From: JBPYCR01 sp051846915
Lineage (GTDB): Bacteria; Bacillota; Bacilli; Bacillales; Amphibacillaceae
NCBI RefSeq assembly: GCF_051846915.1
Contig: NZ_JBPYCR010000047.1
Location: forward strand, 1-23,587
Reading direction: 5' to 3'
Length of the DNA: 23,587 bases
In this document: positions 1-6,987 of the stretch, one piece after another
Layout of the letters: the number at the start of each line of letters is the position of its first letter
Position numbering within the stretch: the stretch's first letter is position 1
Notes under the pieces: model-generated
The model's database searches: none
The model's input: the letters and a program-made list of their open reading frames with translations, nothing else
Told to the model about the DNA's origin: nothing
Position numbers and translations under genes: made by a program

Positions 1-897
1 TAATATCAAGAACGATAACCGATGGTGATGTCATATCGCTTATCCGAAAGTACTTAGTGAGTGGTGTGCAAATCAATGACGAATATAAAGAAACGGTGAT
101 TGGAACTCCGCAAGGAGGAAATCTTTCTCCACTACTTAGTAATATCATGTTGAATGAACTTGATAAAGAATTGGAGAGTCGTGGATTGCGATTTGTAAGA
201 TATGCAGATGACTGCATTATCATGGTTAAAAGTGAAATGGCAGCTAGACGTGTAATGAGATCAGTGACGAATTACATTGAAGAAAAACTTGGTCTAATAG
301 TGAACACGACCAAATCAAAAGTAACTAAACCTAACAACCCGAACATGAAATTCTTAGGGTTTGGATTCTTTAGGGACTATCAGAACCGTCTATACAAAGC
401 AAAGCCACACCGTAAATCAGTCGCTAACTTTAAGTATAAATTAAAACAACTCACACGAAAGAATTGGAGTGTTGATACGAAGTATCAAGTGGAAAGAATT
501 AACCAACTAATTCGCGGCTGGGTAAACTACTTTAAAGTCGGTCACATGAAGAGCTTACTAATGAAAATTGATTCACACACAAGGGTACGAGTAAGAATGT
601 GCATTTGGCAGAAATGGAAAACAGCCAAAAATCGTCGGAAGAATTTAATCAAATTAGGTATGGATAAATATAATGCATACAAAAATAGCCACACGAGCAA
701 AGGGGCAATAAGAATCGCATATTCCTGGATTCTTACAACCACCATTACAAACGCGAGGCTATCAAGATTTGGATTAATATCTTGTATTGAACATTATAAC
801 AAAGTACATGTATAGAATAAAATTAAACCGCCGTATACGGATCCGTACGTACGGTGGTGTGAGAGGACGGGGGCTAACTACTCCCTCCTACTCGATT
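1..897 (+). mobile_element. Group II intron, 3' portion (runs off the left edge)
   Basis: The segment holds the 3' part of a maturase/reverse transcriptase gene followed by a typical intron tail. Domain V is readable at 827-858: a 9-bp stem (827-835 with 850-858), a two-base CG bulge at 848-849, a 4-bp upper stem and a GAUC loop; the catalytic triad reads CGC. A domain VI-like hairpin follows at about 863-889 (GGGGG pairing with CUCCC). The 3' splice boundary lies somewhere in 891-897, where the sequence switches to an antisense recombinase remnant. The intron 5' end and domains I-III are outside the window. No HNH endonuclease domain follows the maturase domain, which fits IIC-like or other endonuclease-lacking bacterial introns. 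Subclass assignment is inference. Confidence 0.85.
3..815 (+). CDS. ltrA: Group II intron reverse transcriptase/maturase, C-terminal 270 aa
   Basis: The frame is open from the first bases of the window, so this is the C-terminal portion of an LtrA-type protein of usually about 420-600 aa; a GTG at 57 is only an internal codon. Visible blocks: GTPQGGNLSPLLSNI (RT block 4), the catalytic YADD box within RFVRYADDCIIM, then the thumb and maturase X domain with LIRGWVNYFKVG. The protein ends about 10 bases before domain V, as expected for an ORF in intron domain IV. It splices the intron RNA and primes reverse transcription at the target. All motifs in the visible part look intact; the N-terminal part (RT blocks 0-3) cannot be judged. 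Confidence 0.93.
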   Translation: MSRTITDGDVISLIRKYLVSGVQINDEYKETVIGTPQGGNLSPLLSNIMLNELDKELESRGLRFVRYADDCIIMVKSEMAARRVMRSVTNYIEEKLGLIVNTTKSKVTKPNNPNMKFLGFGFFRDYQNRLYKAKPHRKSVANFKYKLKQLTRKNWSVDTKYQVERINQLIRGWVNYFKVGHMKSLLMKIDSHTRVRVRMCIWQKWKTAKNRRKNLIKLGMDKYNAYKNSHTSKGAIRIAYSWILTTTITNARLSRFGLISCIEHYNKVHV

Positions 898-1156
898 CTG
901 GCATTAATTCAAAGAAATAATTTTGTGTGGTTTGGATAATGATATGTCCTAATCGCTTCGATACGTATGCGATATCAATATTTTGAGCAAATAAGAATGA
1001 TACGTGTGAATCACGTAAACCATGAAAAATTGTTTTGTCAGCATTTAAACTCTCCAATATATCCGCTAACCGTTCAGTTTGTTTAAATCCTGCAAAATTA
1101 ATAAAACTTCCATTTCCCCCCACCGGAATTTGACGAACAAGCTCATATATTCTTTC
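897..1156 (-). pseudogene. Tyrosine recombinase (phage/ICE-type integrase) C-terminal remnant
   Basis: Reading leftwards, the frame encodes the end of a tyrosine-recombinase catalytic domain: HGLRDSH (the HxxR box; usually HGLRHTH), YVSKRLGHIIIQTTQNYF (LGH box plus the nucleophilic Tyr) and a tail ELMPES. The N-terminal domain and most of the catalytic domain are absent: a TAA at 1157-1159 closes the frame. The 3' end runs into the group II intron, which adds four foreign codons before a stop at 878. Several substitutions in the HxxR region also suggest decay. It is probably a relic of an integrated element later hit by the intron. Confidence 0.7.
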
Positions 1157-1212
1157 TTAATTGAAACATATAAAGACAAGGAAGGTTAAAAGATTAATCA
1201 AAATAAAAAATA

Positions 1213-1221
1213 TGTTATACT
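1213..1221 (+). promoter_or_regulatory. Candidate extended -10 promoter for the BCCT gene
   Basis: TG at 1213-1214, one base, then TATACT at 1216-1221 form an extended -10 element about 85 bases upstream of the transporter. No convincing -35 is present at 17-base spacing (ATTAAT), which is tolerated by extended -10 promoters. The same TGTTATACT string recurs in front of salA. Confidence 0.4.
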
Positions 1222-1303
1222 GTGACACATAGTAATACCTAGTTCGGGAAATTCTACAAAAAACGATGTAAAAATACTATTCCTGTGTAAAATATAGACA
1301 TCA

Positions 1304-2932
1304 TTGGGGGTTTTATTTATCAGATCAAAAACAGTTATGCCGATCTTTTGGATATCGATCGTACTCGTTAGTTTATTCATTATATGGGGAGCGTTCTTCC
1401 CATCAAACGTTGGCTACATATTAGGTGTTATTAATGAATTTATCTCTAATTCATTTGGTTGGTTCTACTTATTAGTAACAACAGGTTTTGTAGTACTTGC
1501 TTTATTTTTAATTTTTGGGCCTTATGGAAATATAACACTTGGTGACCCTGATGAGAAGCCGGAATATAATTATTTTACATGGTTCGCTTTTTTATTTACT
1601 GCAGGTATGGGTGTAGGATTAGTGTTTTATGGTGTAACGGAACCGTTGACACACTATTATAGTCCATCATCAGCGACACCAGAGACACCGCTGGCGAAAG
1701 AAGAGTCGTTAGTATACACCATGTTCCATTGGGGCTTTCATCCTTGGGCGACGTATGCAATAGTCGCACTTGCTCTTGCATACTTTAAATTTCGACATAA
1801 AGCACCAGCTTTAATTAGTTCTGCATTTACACCGCTTATTGGTGATCGTGCGAAAGGCGGATGGGGGACTGCAATTGATACATTAGCAGTTTTTGCAACT
1901 GTTTTCGGTATTGCTACATCGTTAGGTCTTGGTTCAAAGCAAATTACGTCAGGATTGAGTTTTACTTTTGAAGGTTTCCCCGATACGATGGTGACAAATC
2001 TTCTTGTGATACTTGTCGTAACAATACTTTTCTTGCTTTCAGCAACAACAGGAGTAGACAGAGGAATACGGTATTTAAGTATGTTTAACGTCTTTCTAGC
2101 AGTAGCATTAATGCTATTTGTATTTGTATTAGGCTCTACTTCTTATATTATGGAGTCATTTACCACGACCATCGGAAGTTATATACAAAACCTTCCACAA
2201 TTAACCTTAGGTATGAATGCATTTGTTGGAGATAGAGAATTTTTGAATAGCTGGACGTTATTTTATTGGGCATGGTGGATTGGTTGGTCACCATTTGTAG
2301 GTACATTTATAGCGCGAGTTTCCAGAGGACGAACAATTCGTGAATTCGTAATTGGTGTTACTGTTGTACCGGTTGTGTTTAGTGCATTTTGGTTTGCTGT
2401 GTTTGGTACGTCTGGTTTTCAAGTGGATGAAGCAGGAAATGGTGCACTTTACAAATTAATGAATGAATTAGGACAAGAAGCAGCATTGTTCGGTTTTTTA
2501 GAGTCAATGCCAATGGCTTCAATCGTAATAGGAATTGCGGTTATCTTAATAACTTCATTCTTTGTTACCTCAGCAGATTCTGGTACGTTCGTGTTATCGA
2601 TGTTGACGACAGGTGGGAAGTTAAATCCTAGCACACGTGTGAAAGTAGTTTGGGGAGTGATTCTATCGGCAATTGCTTCTGTTCTTTTATGGTCTGGAGG
2701 ACTTAAGGCGCTTGAAATGGCGATGTTGATCGCAGCGTTTCCATTTGCTATATTAATGGTGTTTATGAGTTGGTCACTTATGAAGGCACTGAAAAGTGAA
2801 CTTGATATTTTAAAAATGGAGAGTATGCAACGTCAACATAATGAACAGTTTCGTAAAAATCAGCTTAAGTTGCTTCAAATCAAACGTAAAGAAATGGAAG
2901 AGTCATTACCTGAACCAGAAGAAGAACAATAA
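1304..2932 (+). CDS. opuD: BCCT-family glycine betaine/choline-type transporter
   Basis: An approximately 540-aa polytopic membrane protein that takes up betaine-like osmolytes coupled to Na+ (or H+). Family hallmarks: the glycine-rich TM segment AGMGVGLVFYGVTEP, the aromatic substrate-box segment HWGFHPWATYA (Trp, Trp and Tyr spaced as in BetP), and the BCCT signature FYWAWWIGWSPFVGTFIAR. About 12 hydrophobic segments are followed by a charged cytoplasmic tail rich in K, R and E that may act in osmosensing. The start is unclear: TTG 1304 (used here) and ATG 1337 lack a ribosome binding site, while GGGGG at 1306-1310 sits 8 bases before an in-frame ATC at 1319. Terminator at 2964. OpuD is the closest Bacillus name; exact substrate is not determinable. 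It fits the ectoine genes in the same window. Confidence 0.9.
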   Translation: MGVLFIRSKTVMPIFWISIVLVSLFIIWGAFFPSNVGYILGVINEFISNSFGWFYLLVTTGFVVLALFLIFGPYGNITLGDPDEKPEYNYFTWFAFLFTAGMGVGLVFYGVTEPLTHYYSPSSATPETPLAKEESLVYTMFHWGFHPWATYAIVALALAYFKFRHKAPALISSAFTPLIGDRAKGGWGTAIDTLAVFATVFGIATSLGLGSKQITSGLSFTFEGFPDTMVTNLLVILVVTILFLLSATTGVDRGIRYLSMFNVFLAVALMLFVFVLGSTSYIMESFTTTIGSYIQNLPQLTLGMNAFVGDREFLNSWTLFYWAWWIGWSPFVGTFIARVSRGRTIREFVIGVTVVPVVFSAFWFAVFGTSGFQVDEAGNGALYKLMNELGQEAALFGFLESMPMASIVIGIAVILITSFFVTSADSGTFVLSMLTTGGKLNPSTRVKVVWGVILSAIASVLLWSGGLKALEMAMLIAAFPFAILMVFMSWSLMKALKSELDILKMESMQRQHNEQFRKNQLKLLQIKRKEMEESLPEPEEEQ

Positions 2933-2963
2933 ATATTTAGTTTCATATATAGCATCATTAAAG

Positions 2964-3010
2964 AGCGAGAGCATCGATAGGGCAGATACACTATCAGTGC
3001 TCTCGCTTTT
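2964..3010 (+). terminator. Terminator after the BCCT gene, shared with convergent usp
   Basis: A perfect 10-bp stem AGCGAGAGCA / TGCTCTCGCT (2964-2973 with 2998-3007) carries an inner GATAG/CTATC stem and is followed by four T. The stop codon of the convergent usp gene lies inside the T tract, so the structure probably serves both strands. Confidence 0.8.
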
Positions 3011-3449
3011 ATAATGCGGATTCTTTCATAACTAGAACTGGGCGATCAGCTTCTTTAATCACTCTATTACTTACGCTTCCGAGGAATGTACCACTAATAT
3101 TTCCTAATCCGCGACTTCCAACAATGATCATACTAACATCATGATCAGATGCATATTCACAAATTATTTTGCCTGGACTCTGATTCGTATCTGGAGCGAT
3201 CACTTTTGTAATAACATCTGCGTCAGGAAATTCCTTCTTAATTTCGTTTAATTTTTGTTCAGTGTTCTCTGCTAATTCCTTTGTAATATTGTCCATCAAT
3301 ATTTTATTTGTAGCCGGCCCCGTATGTTCTACAATTGAAATGATATGCACTTCTATATTAGGAAAGGAAGAAGTCATATTTTTAACTTCTTGAATCGCTT
3401 TATCACTCAATGCAGACCCATCGTATGCTATTAAGATTTTTTTATATAT
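3009..3449 (-). CDS. Universal stress protein, UspA family
   Basis: A single-domain Usp of about 146 aa. The C-terminal nucleotide-binding motif is intact: IVGSRGLGNISGTFLGSVSNRV (split here as IVGSRGLGNISG then TFLGSVSNRV), matching G-2x-G-9x-G-S/T, so it is probably an ATP-binding type. The family N-terminus YKKILIAYDGSALSDKA is encoded up to 3446, so the TTG at 3408-3410 that gives a 133-aa protein would delete beta strand 1. The best ribosome binding site, GGAGG at 3458-3462, is 8 bases upstream of an ATA codon (3447-3449) placed exactly where the family has its start Met; I therefore extend to ATA while noting it is a rare start. No ATG, GTG or TTG occurs between the RBS and 3410. Function in stress is known only at family level. 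Confidence 0.85.
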   Translation of the reverse strand: MYKKILIAYDGSALSDKAIQEVKNMTSSFPNIEVHIISIVEHTGPATNKILMDNITKELAENTEQKLNEIKKEFPDADVITKVIAPDTNQSPGKIICEYASDHDVSMIIVGSRGLGNISGTFLGSVSNRVIKEADRPVLVMKESAL

Positions 3450-3546
3450 GATGAAACCCTCCTATAAATTCTTATACATGTTGTGAATACCACTTTCTAA
3501 AAATTTGGTATAGGAATTAATTACTAATTGGAACTCTTTTATAAGC

Positions 3547-4206
3547 TCATTGCTCGTTTACGTTTAATACATGTGTCCATTTGTCAGTGTTCATAATTTC
3601 TTCGACGGGCACTTCCATGTGATTTCCTAAATAACAAGTTCTACCTTCCGTTGCGACAACCATCGCTTGAATAATTGGGTTAGAATCATTTTTTTGGTAT
3701 ACATGCCCAATTTTTGGTGCGGCAATGTCATGATTTGTCTGTAACTGCGCTTGTGTCTCCGCTTCTTCTGGTATCGTTTGATCTTGTCTATCAATAATAT
3801 TGGCCCCTTCAAGTCGTCCTTCTTCCATTACCCAATATTCATGGTGTTTAATACCATTAGACTTATTGCTGATTACTCCATTTGGCTCTATTTGAGAAAC
3901 GAGTTCGATAGCATGTAAGTGATGGTCGTCTAAAGAGTCTGGCTTAGGATTAATAACGAGGATATAATGACCGACTTTAGCGCGGACATCTTTATTAAGG
4001 GTAAAACGTTTGTCATAAAAAATAAAACTATCTAAATTTTTTGGTTTGTAATAAGTAATTTCTTTCGCCATCACAATTCTTTGATCATAGTCCTTTAATC
4101 TAACTAAGTGAACAGACTTTTTAAAGAATGGTTGAATGGCATATACTTTATGCAATTCATTTTTATAATAAACGAATTGCCCTTTACGAACGTTAATCAA
4201 CTTCAT
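3547..4206 (-). CDS. Conserved hypothetical protein, 219 aa
   Basis: I do not recognise a named family. The start ATG at 4206 has a good AGGAGG site 8-9 bases upstream. The protein is soluble, without signal peptide or membrane helix. The N-terminal half (VRKGQFVYYKNELHKVYAIQ and VGHYILVINPKP) reads like beta-rich SH3/KOW-like strands; a charged linker rich in E and Q near residues 140-160 precedes a second small beta-type segment (PKIGHVYQK, YLGNHMEVPVEE). The two halves both begin with a short-barrel-like motif, suggesting an internal duplication, but this is only by eye. It lies downstream of its own candidate promoter and upstream of usp, with about 97 bases between the genes, so co-transcription is possible. 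Confidence 0.75.
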   Translation of the reverse strand: MKLINVRKGQFVYYKNELHKVYAIQPFFKKSVHLVRLKDYDQRIVMAKEITYYKPKNLDSFIFYDKRFTLNKDVRAKVGHYILVINPKPDSLDDHHLHAIELVSQIEPNGVISNKSNGIKHHEYWVMEEGRLEGANIIDRQDQTIPEEAETQAQLQTNHDIAAPKIGHVYQKNDSNPIIQAMVVATEGRTCYLGNHMEVPVEEIMNTDKWTHVLNVNEQ

Positions 4207-4233
4207 GAATATTTCCTCCTTACATGATTATTA

Positions 4234-4262
4234 TCTATAGCCTTATTGTAAAACGAATACAA
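4234..4262 (-). promoter_or_regulatory. Candidate sigma-A promoter for the 219-aa gene
   Basis: On the minus strand TTGTAT (4262-4257) and TATAGA (4239-4234) are separated by 17 bases, about 28 bases upstream of the start codon. Each hexamer matches consensus at four of six positions. Confidence 0.35.
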
Positions 4263-4475
4263 CTGAACCACAAAGGATTTCATTTACATATCTAGTTGGA
4301 GCGTATCTCATTTTAAGTAAAGATGCTTAGATTATATTTTAGATAAAGTCGTCAAAAATGATATGTTGCTTACTCTATTTGCCATATTACCGAGTTTTCC
4401 TCTATCTTATATCACTTAAATATTATGACGCATATTTTTAAATATATTGGTGGTTATTTTCTAAATTATTTAAAA

Positions 4476-4520
4476 CAACGAAAAGAGAGTCTGTAGTAGC
4501 TGCTGCTAACATTTTCGTTG
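4476..4520. repeat. Inverted repeat / hairpin 1
   Basis: CAACGAAAA (4476-4484) pairs with TTTTCGTTG (4512-4520) over nine perfect base pairs; the loop contains a second small palindrome around TAGTAGCTGCTGCTA. It is separated by only seven bases from a second, longer hairpin. The preceding stretch 4263-4475 is AT-rich and I see no gene in it. Confidence 0.5.
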
Positions 4521-4527
4521 GCCAAAA

Positions 4528-4599
4528 AAAGTCATCACTTGTTGTCAGACGTTATCTTCCGAATATGACTGTATTGGAAGTATTTACAGTGATGACTTT
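4528..4599. repeat. Inverted repeat / hairpin 2 abutting truncated tnpB
   Basis: AAAGTCATCACT (4528-4539) and AGTGATGACTTT (4588-4599) form a perfect 12-bp stem. The loop holds a further stem, CTTCC...GGAAG (within 4557-4580). The right arm ends nine bases before recognisable TnpB homology begins (4608), so it marks or lies close to the deletion junction. It could be a small non-autonomous element, a remnant of an IS end, or a structured RNA. Confidence 0.5.
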
Positions 4600-4607
4600 C
4601 TATTTAT

Positions 4608-5159
4608 TTAGCCGTTGCCTCGATTGGCACAACATCGCTTTTTTTCAAAGGAAATGAAACGGCATTCATCCGAAGAAAATTTGCTTCTCACAGGAGAAAC
4701 TTGGGACAAAACAAAAAGTTGTCTGCCATCAAAAAATCAAAAGACAAAGAATCGCGCTGGATGAAAGATGTTAACCACAAAACCAGTCGTCAGATCATTC
4801 AATTCGCTCAGGCGAACGGTGTTCGTTTGATTCGAATGGAAGATTTGACCGGCATTCGACACACGGTGAAATCCAGAAAAGAAGCAGGGCGAAATTTGCA
4901 TGCATGGGCGCATGGTCAATTGCAACGGTACATTCAATACAAAGCGGAAATGGCTGGCATCGAAGTAGAGTATGTCATCCCTGCATACACATCGCAAACA
5001 TGCAAGTGTGGCGCTCAAACAAGAAAAAACCGAACAGGAATAAAGTTCCATTGTAAATCGTGCGGCTATATAAATCATGCTGATTTGAACGCGGCAATCA
5101 ACATTGCAAAAGCCGTATCCGGTCTTTCTAAAAAGAAAACGAAAAAGAAAACATCTTAA
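4608..5159 (+). pseudogene. tnpB: TnpB (IS200/IS605 OrfB), 5'-truncated
   Basis: Homology to TnpB starts at LAVAS near 4608 and continues without frameshift to the stop: SLFFKGNETAFIRRKF, KSKDKESRWMKDVNHK, the RuvC-II region RLIRMEDLTGIRHT (catalytic Glu), the zinc-binding TSQTCKCG ... HCKSCGY, and the RuvC-III region HADLNAAINIA (catalytic Asp). About 170-200 N-terminal residues are missing, including the wedge/REC part and the RuvC-I Asp (the GxDxG region), so RNA-guided cleavage should be lost. TTG at 4701 opens a 152-aa frame but has no good ribosome binding site. The first zinc pair is C-x-C rather than C-x2-C, which may be natural or decay. No tnpA is present. The 3' end and right end of the element are retained. 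Confidence 0.85.
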
Positions 5160-5348
5160 ACGCATCTTAAACCTCGTGTTGTGGTAACAGCAGCACAGCC
5201 TGTTAGGTACATACACGCCATTGGTGTGTAGAACGAAGCAGGATGGGGTGATGACACACCCCTGAACTTGAGGCTCGTTTAAAACAGAAATGGACTGCGA
5301 ACGAAAAAGCACTCAAGAATCCCGTTGCTTTAGCTGCGGGAGTGTCAA
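5160..5348 (+). ncRNA. IS200/IS605-type right end with putative omega-RNA (reRNA) scaffold
   Basis: The region behind tnpB has the structured, gene-free character of an omega-RNA: hairpins ACACGC/GTGTGT near 5211-5228, GGGGTG (5245-5250) with CACCCC (5257-5262), and the terminal hairpin CCCG (5321-5324) with CGGG (5337-5340) inside GAATCCCGTTGCTTTAGC. The ending GGGAGTGTCAA at 5338-5348 resembles the right end of IS1341-type elements, so the element boundary is placed at 5348. In known systems the bases just past this end become the guide. Boundary and expression are inference. Confidence 0.6.
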
Positions 5349-5358
5349 GGATTAAACA

Positions 5359-5367
5359 TGTTATAAT
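5359..5367 (+). promoter_or_regulatory. Extended -10 promoter of the 77-aa/nucleotidyltransferase operon
   Basis: TG at 5359-5360 followed by one base and a perfect TATAAT (5362-5367), about 30 bases before ATG 5398. No good -35 is visible; bases upstream belong to the IS right end, which stops about 10 bases away. Confidence 0.5.
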
Positions 5368-5397
5368 ACAAGTAATAGTACTGTACGGGGTGATTAA

Positions 5398-5631
5398 ATG
5401 GAAAGGTTAAATATAAACCAATTAAATAAATGGATTGACAGCCAGAAATCAGATGTCGAACGAACAATCATTCGAAACAGAAAAGATGAAAAAATTGTTC
5501 GAATGCGAGAAAGAGACAAAGACGAGCAAATCATTTTAGATAAGCTTTGTATAAAGCGCTGGAAAGAAGCGGAGAAAGAAGGGAAAATAAAATATATCAC
5601 AGATCGGAAGTGGTACTATGATTTCGATTGA
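5398..5631 (+). CDS. Small charged protein, first gene of a nucleotidyltransferase pair
   Basis: A 77-aa, highly charged and predominantly helical protein (repeated K/R/E/D, for example RNRKDEKIVRMRERDKDEQ) ending in aromatic residues (WYYDFD). The start ATG has GGGGTG seven bases upstream. Its last 14 bases overlap the start of the nucleotidyltransferase gene, indicating translational coupling and a two-gene unit. I see no clear helix-turn-helix and do not recognise the family. By position it could be the partner (antitoxin or toxin) of the downstream enzyme; that is inference from gene order only. Confidence 0.7.
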   Translation: MERLNINQLNKWIDSQKSDVERTIIRNRKDEKIVRMRERDKDEQIILDKLCIKRWKEAEKEGKIKYITDRKWYYDFD

Positions 5632-6193
5632 AGAAGCCAGGATTCAGCTAGCAAAACTTAAGGGAAAGCCAAAATTTGAAAAAATGGTACAAACTACAGC
5701 AATTCTAACAGGTTTGGTTGAATACGAAAATCTAAGACCGATTATTGTTGGAGGATTAGCTGTAGAAATATACACACGAAGTGAATATACTACTTTGGAT
5801 ATAGACATTATTTTTAGCCAACGCCATATTGCTGATAGATATTTGAAATTGCTTGGGTTTGTTCTGGAAGGCAAACACTGGTATCATGAAGAATTAATGG
5901 TCAGTGTTGAAATATCGAATGATGTGCTTGAGGATGCGGACGATGATAGAGTTATTGAGTTAATACTACAGGATAATCTTTATGTATATGTAATTGGAAT
6001 AGAGGATATTATTCTAGGTCGGTTACGCGCTTGTATTCACTGGAAGTCTTCATCTGATTGTGAATGGGGGAAAAGGTTATTTTTAATGCATGCTCAACGT
6101 TTGGATTTTGATTACTTAAAACATACGTCCCAAAAAGATAATACTATTGTAAAACTGAAAGAATGGCTGAAGGAAATTGGGAATAGAAACTGA
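5618..6193 (+). CDS. DUF6036/MNT-like nucleotidyltransferase
   Basis: A 191-aa protein with the minimal nucleotidyltransferase signature: IIVGGLAVEIY (GG at residues 45-46) followed by TLDIDII with the metal-binding pair Asp61 and Asp63; Glu98 in SVEIS is a plausible third carboxylate. A conserved block EDIILGRLRACIHWKSSSD and a segment resembling D-x-x-YL near the C-terminus fit the DUF6036 or AbiEii-related class often annotated as nucleotidyltransferase. Members of this superfamily (MNT, AbiEii/MenT) act as toxins or antitoxins that add nucleotides or phosphate groups to RNA or proteins. A weak site (GGAAGTGG) precedes the start within the upstream gene. Target and toxicity cannot be inferred. 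It sits next to IS debris, typical of accessory modules. Confidence 0.75.
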   Translation: MISIEEARIQLAKLKGKPKFEKMVQTTAILTGLVEYENLRPIIVGGLAVEIYTRSEYTTLDIDIIFSQRHIADRYLKLLGFVLEGKHWYHEELMVSVEISNDVLEDADDDRVIELILQDNLYVYVIGIEDIILGRLRACIHWKSSSDCEWGKRLFLMHAQRLDFDYLKHTSQKDNTIVKLKEWLKEIGNRN

Positions 6194-6609
6194 CACAATG
6201 TTGCTATTAGGGTGCATCTAATAAACTTGCGATATAATAGAAAAAACTATTGTGAGAGAAATGGATCTCCTGTGTTCATGAGTTTTGTACTTTTGCTTTG
6301 AAAAATTAGGCCCAATGTTGCACTGTTTTTTATTTTTCTCAATTGATTTTTTAGAGCTTTAATGTTCCACTGCTGTTGCCAATTTTCTTTGCTTTCCCAT
6401 GTATAACATTTCACGATACTCAAAGCTACGCCGCCTTGAATATCTTTGCGCTTTTTATCCTCGTTTTTGAACACGCACTTATAAGTAACACTAAATATCT
6501 TTAGGATACAAATCATGAATGTTTCTACTATATCAATGTGAATTGACCGCTAAAGAGTTATAATGGGATCAGCTCACCTTCCCCACAGTATCCTAGAAAA
6601 GTAAATAAA
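6194..6609. other. Gene-poor interval, possible decayed transposase tail
   Basis: No convincing gene. On the minus strand a frame of 89 codons (6247-6516) without a ribosome binding site reads NIKALKNQLRKIKNSATLGLIF and could be the decayed C-terminus of a transposase; about 30 bases past its stop, GGGTGCATCTAATAAA (6210-6225) looks like an IS terminal inverted repeat. No second end was found in the window. A TATAAT is present at 6233-6238 but leads to no gene. Confidence 0.25.
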
Positions 6610-6924
6610 TCAGTCCACCCAATTTTGTGACCACTTTTCTATATCCTTCATAATTGGTTCTAGTGCCCTACCTTTTTCCGTTAAGGAGTATTCAATTCGT
6701 ACGGGGGTCTCTGGAAAAACCTCACGTCTTACAATTCCTTCTTGCTCTAAATCTTTCAATCTTTCCGAAAGCATTCTCCCGCTTATGCCGATTGATTCTT
6801 CAATTGTACAAAAACGCTGCGATCCTACTAATAGTTGATAAATAATCATACCAGTCCATCTTTGGCTTAACAATCCCATTGCTTTTTCGAATCTTGGACA
6901 AATCGATTTATCCAATACAATCAT
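6610..6924 (-). CDS. HxlR-family (DUF24) winged-helix transcriptional regulator
   Basis: An approximately 104-aa regulator of the HxlR/YodB type: CPRFEKAMGLLSQRWTGMII contains the conserved N-terminal Cys and the RW motif, GRMLSERLKDLEQEGIV is the recognition helix and wing start, and YSLTEKGRAL the C-terminal wing. In this family the N-terminal Cys can sense quinones or other electrophiles. Start choice: ATG 6924 directly abuts the GGGAG site, whereas TTG 6915 has it at 9 bases and gives the usual family beginning DKSICPRF, so TTG 6915 may be the true start. It is divergent from a catE-like gene and, with palindromes in the intergenic region, is probably the repressor of itself and of that operon (CatR/YodB-like by analogy). 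Confidence 0.88.
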   Translation of the reverse strand: MIVLDKSICPRFEKAMGLLSQRWTGMIIYQLLVGSQRFCTIEESIGISGRMLSERLKDLEQEGIVRREVFPETPVRIEYSLTEKGRALEPIMKDIEKWSQNWVD

Positions 6925-6958
6925 CTCCCTACTTATTATTATAGACATATTTATAAAT

Positions 6959-6971
6959 AAGTAAATTACTT
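6959..6971. promoter_or_regulatory. Candidate HxlR operator 1 (regulator side)
   Basis: Perfect palindrome AAGTAA-A-TTACTT, 35 bases upstream of the regulator's start. Its half-site TTACTT/AAGTAA recurs in operator 2, about 59 bases away centre to centre. It would overlap the regulator's own promoter region, suggesting autoregulation. Confidence 0.5.
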
Positions 6972-6987
6972 TACACAAATCATTTAC

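Noticed and set aside
4737..5312. 191-codon minus-strand frame opposite tnpB
   Set aside because: It is the antisense shadow of the tnpB remnant and right end; the translation is Cys/Phe-rich, has no ribosome site and no family resemblance.
6247..6516. 89-codon minus-strand frame as a gene
   Set aside because: No ribosome binding site and odd composition; at most a decayed transposase tail, so recorded only as an interval note.
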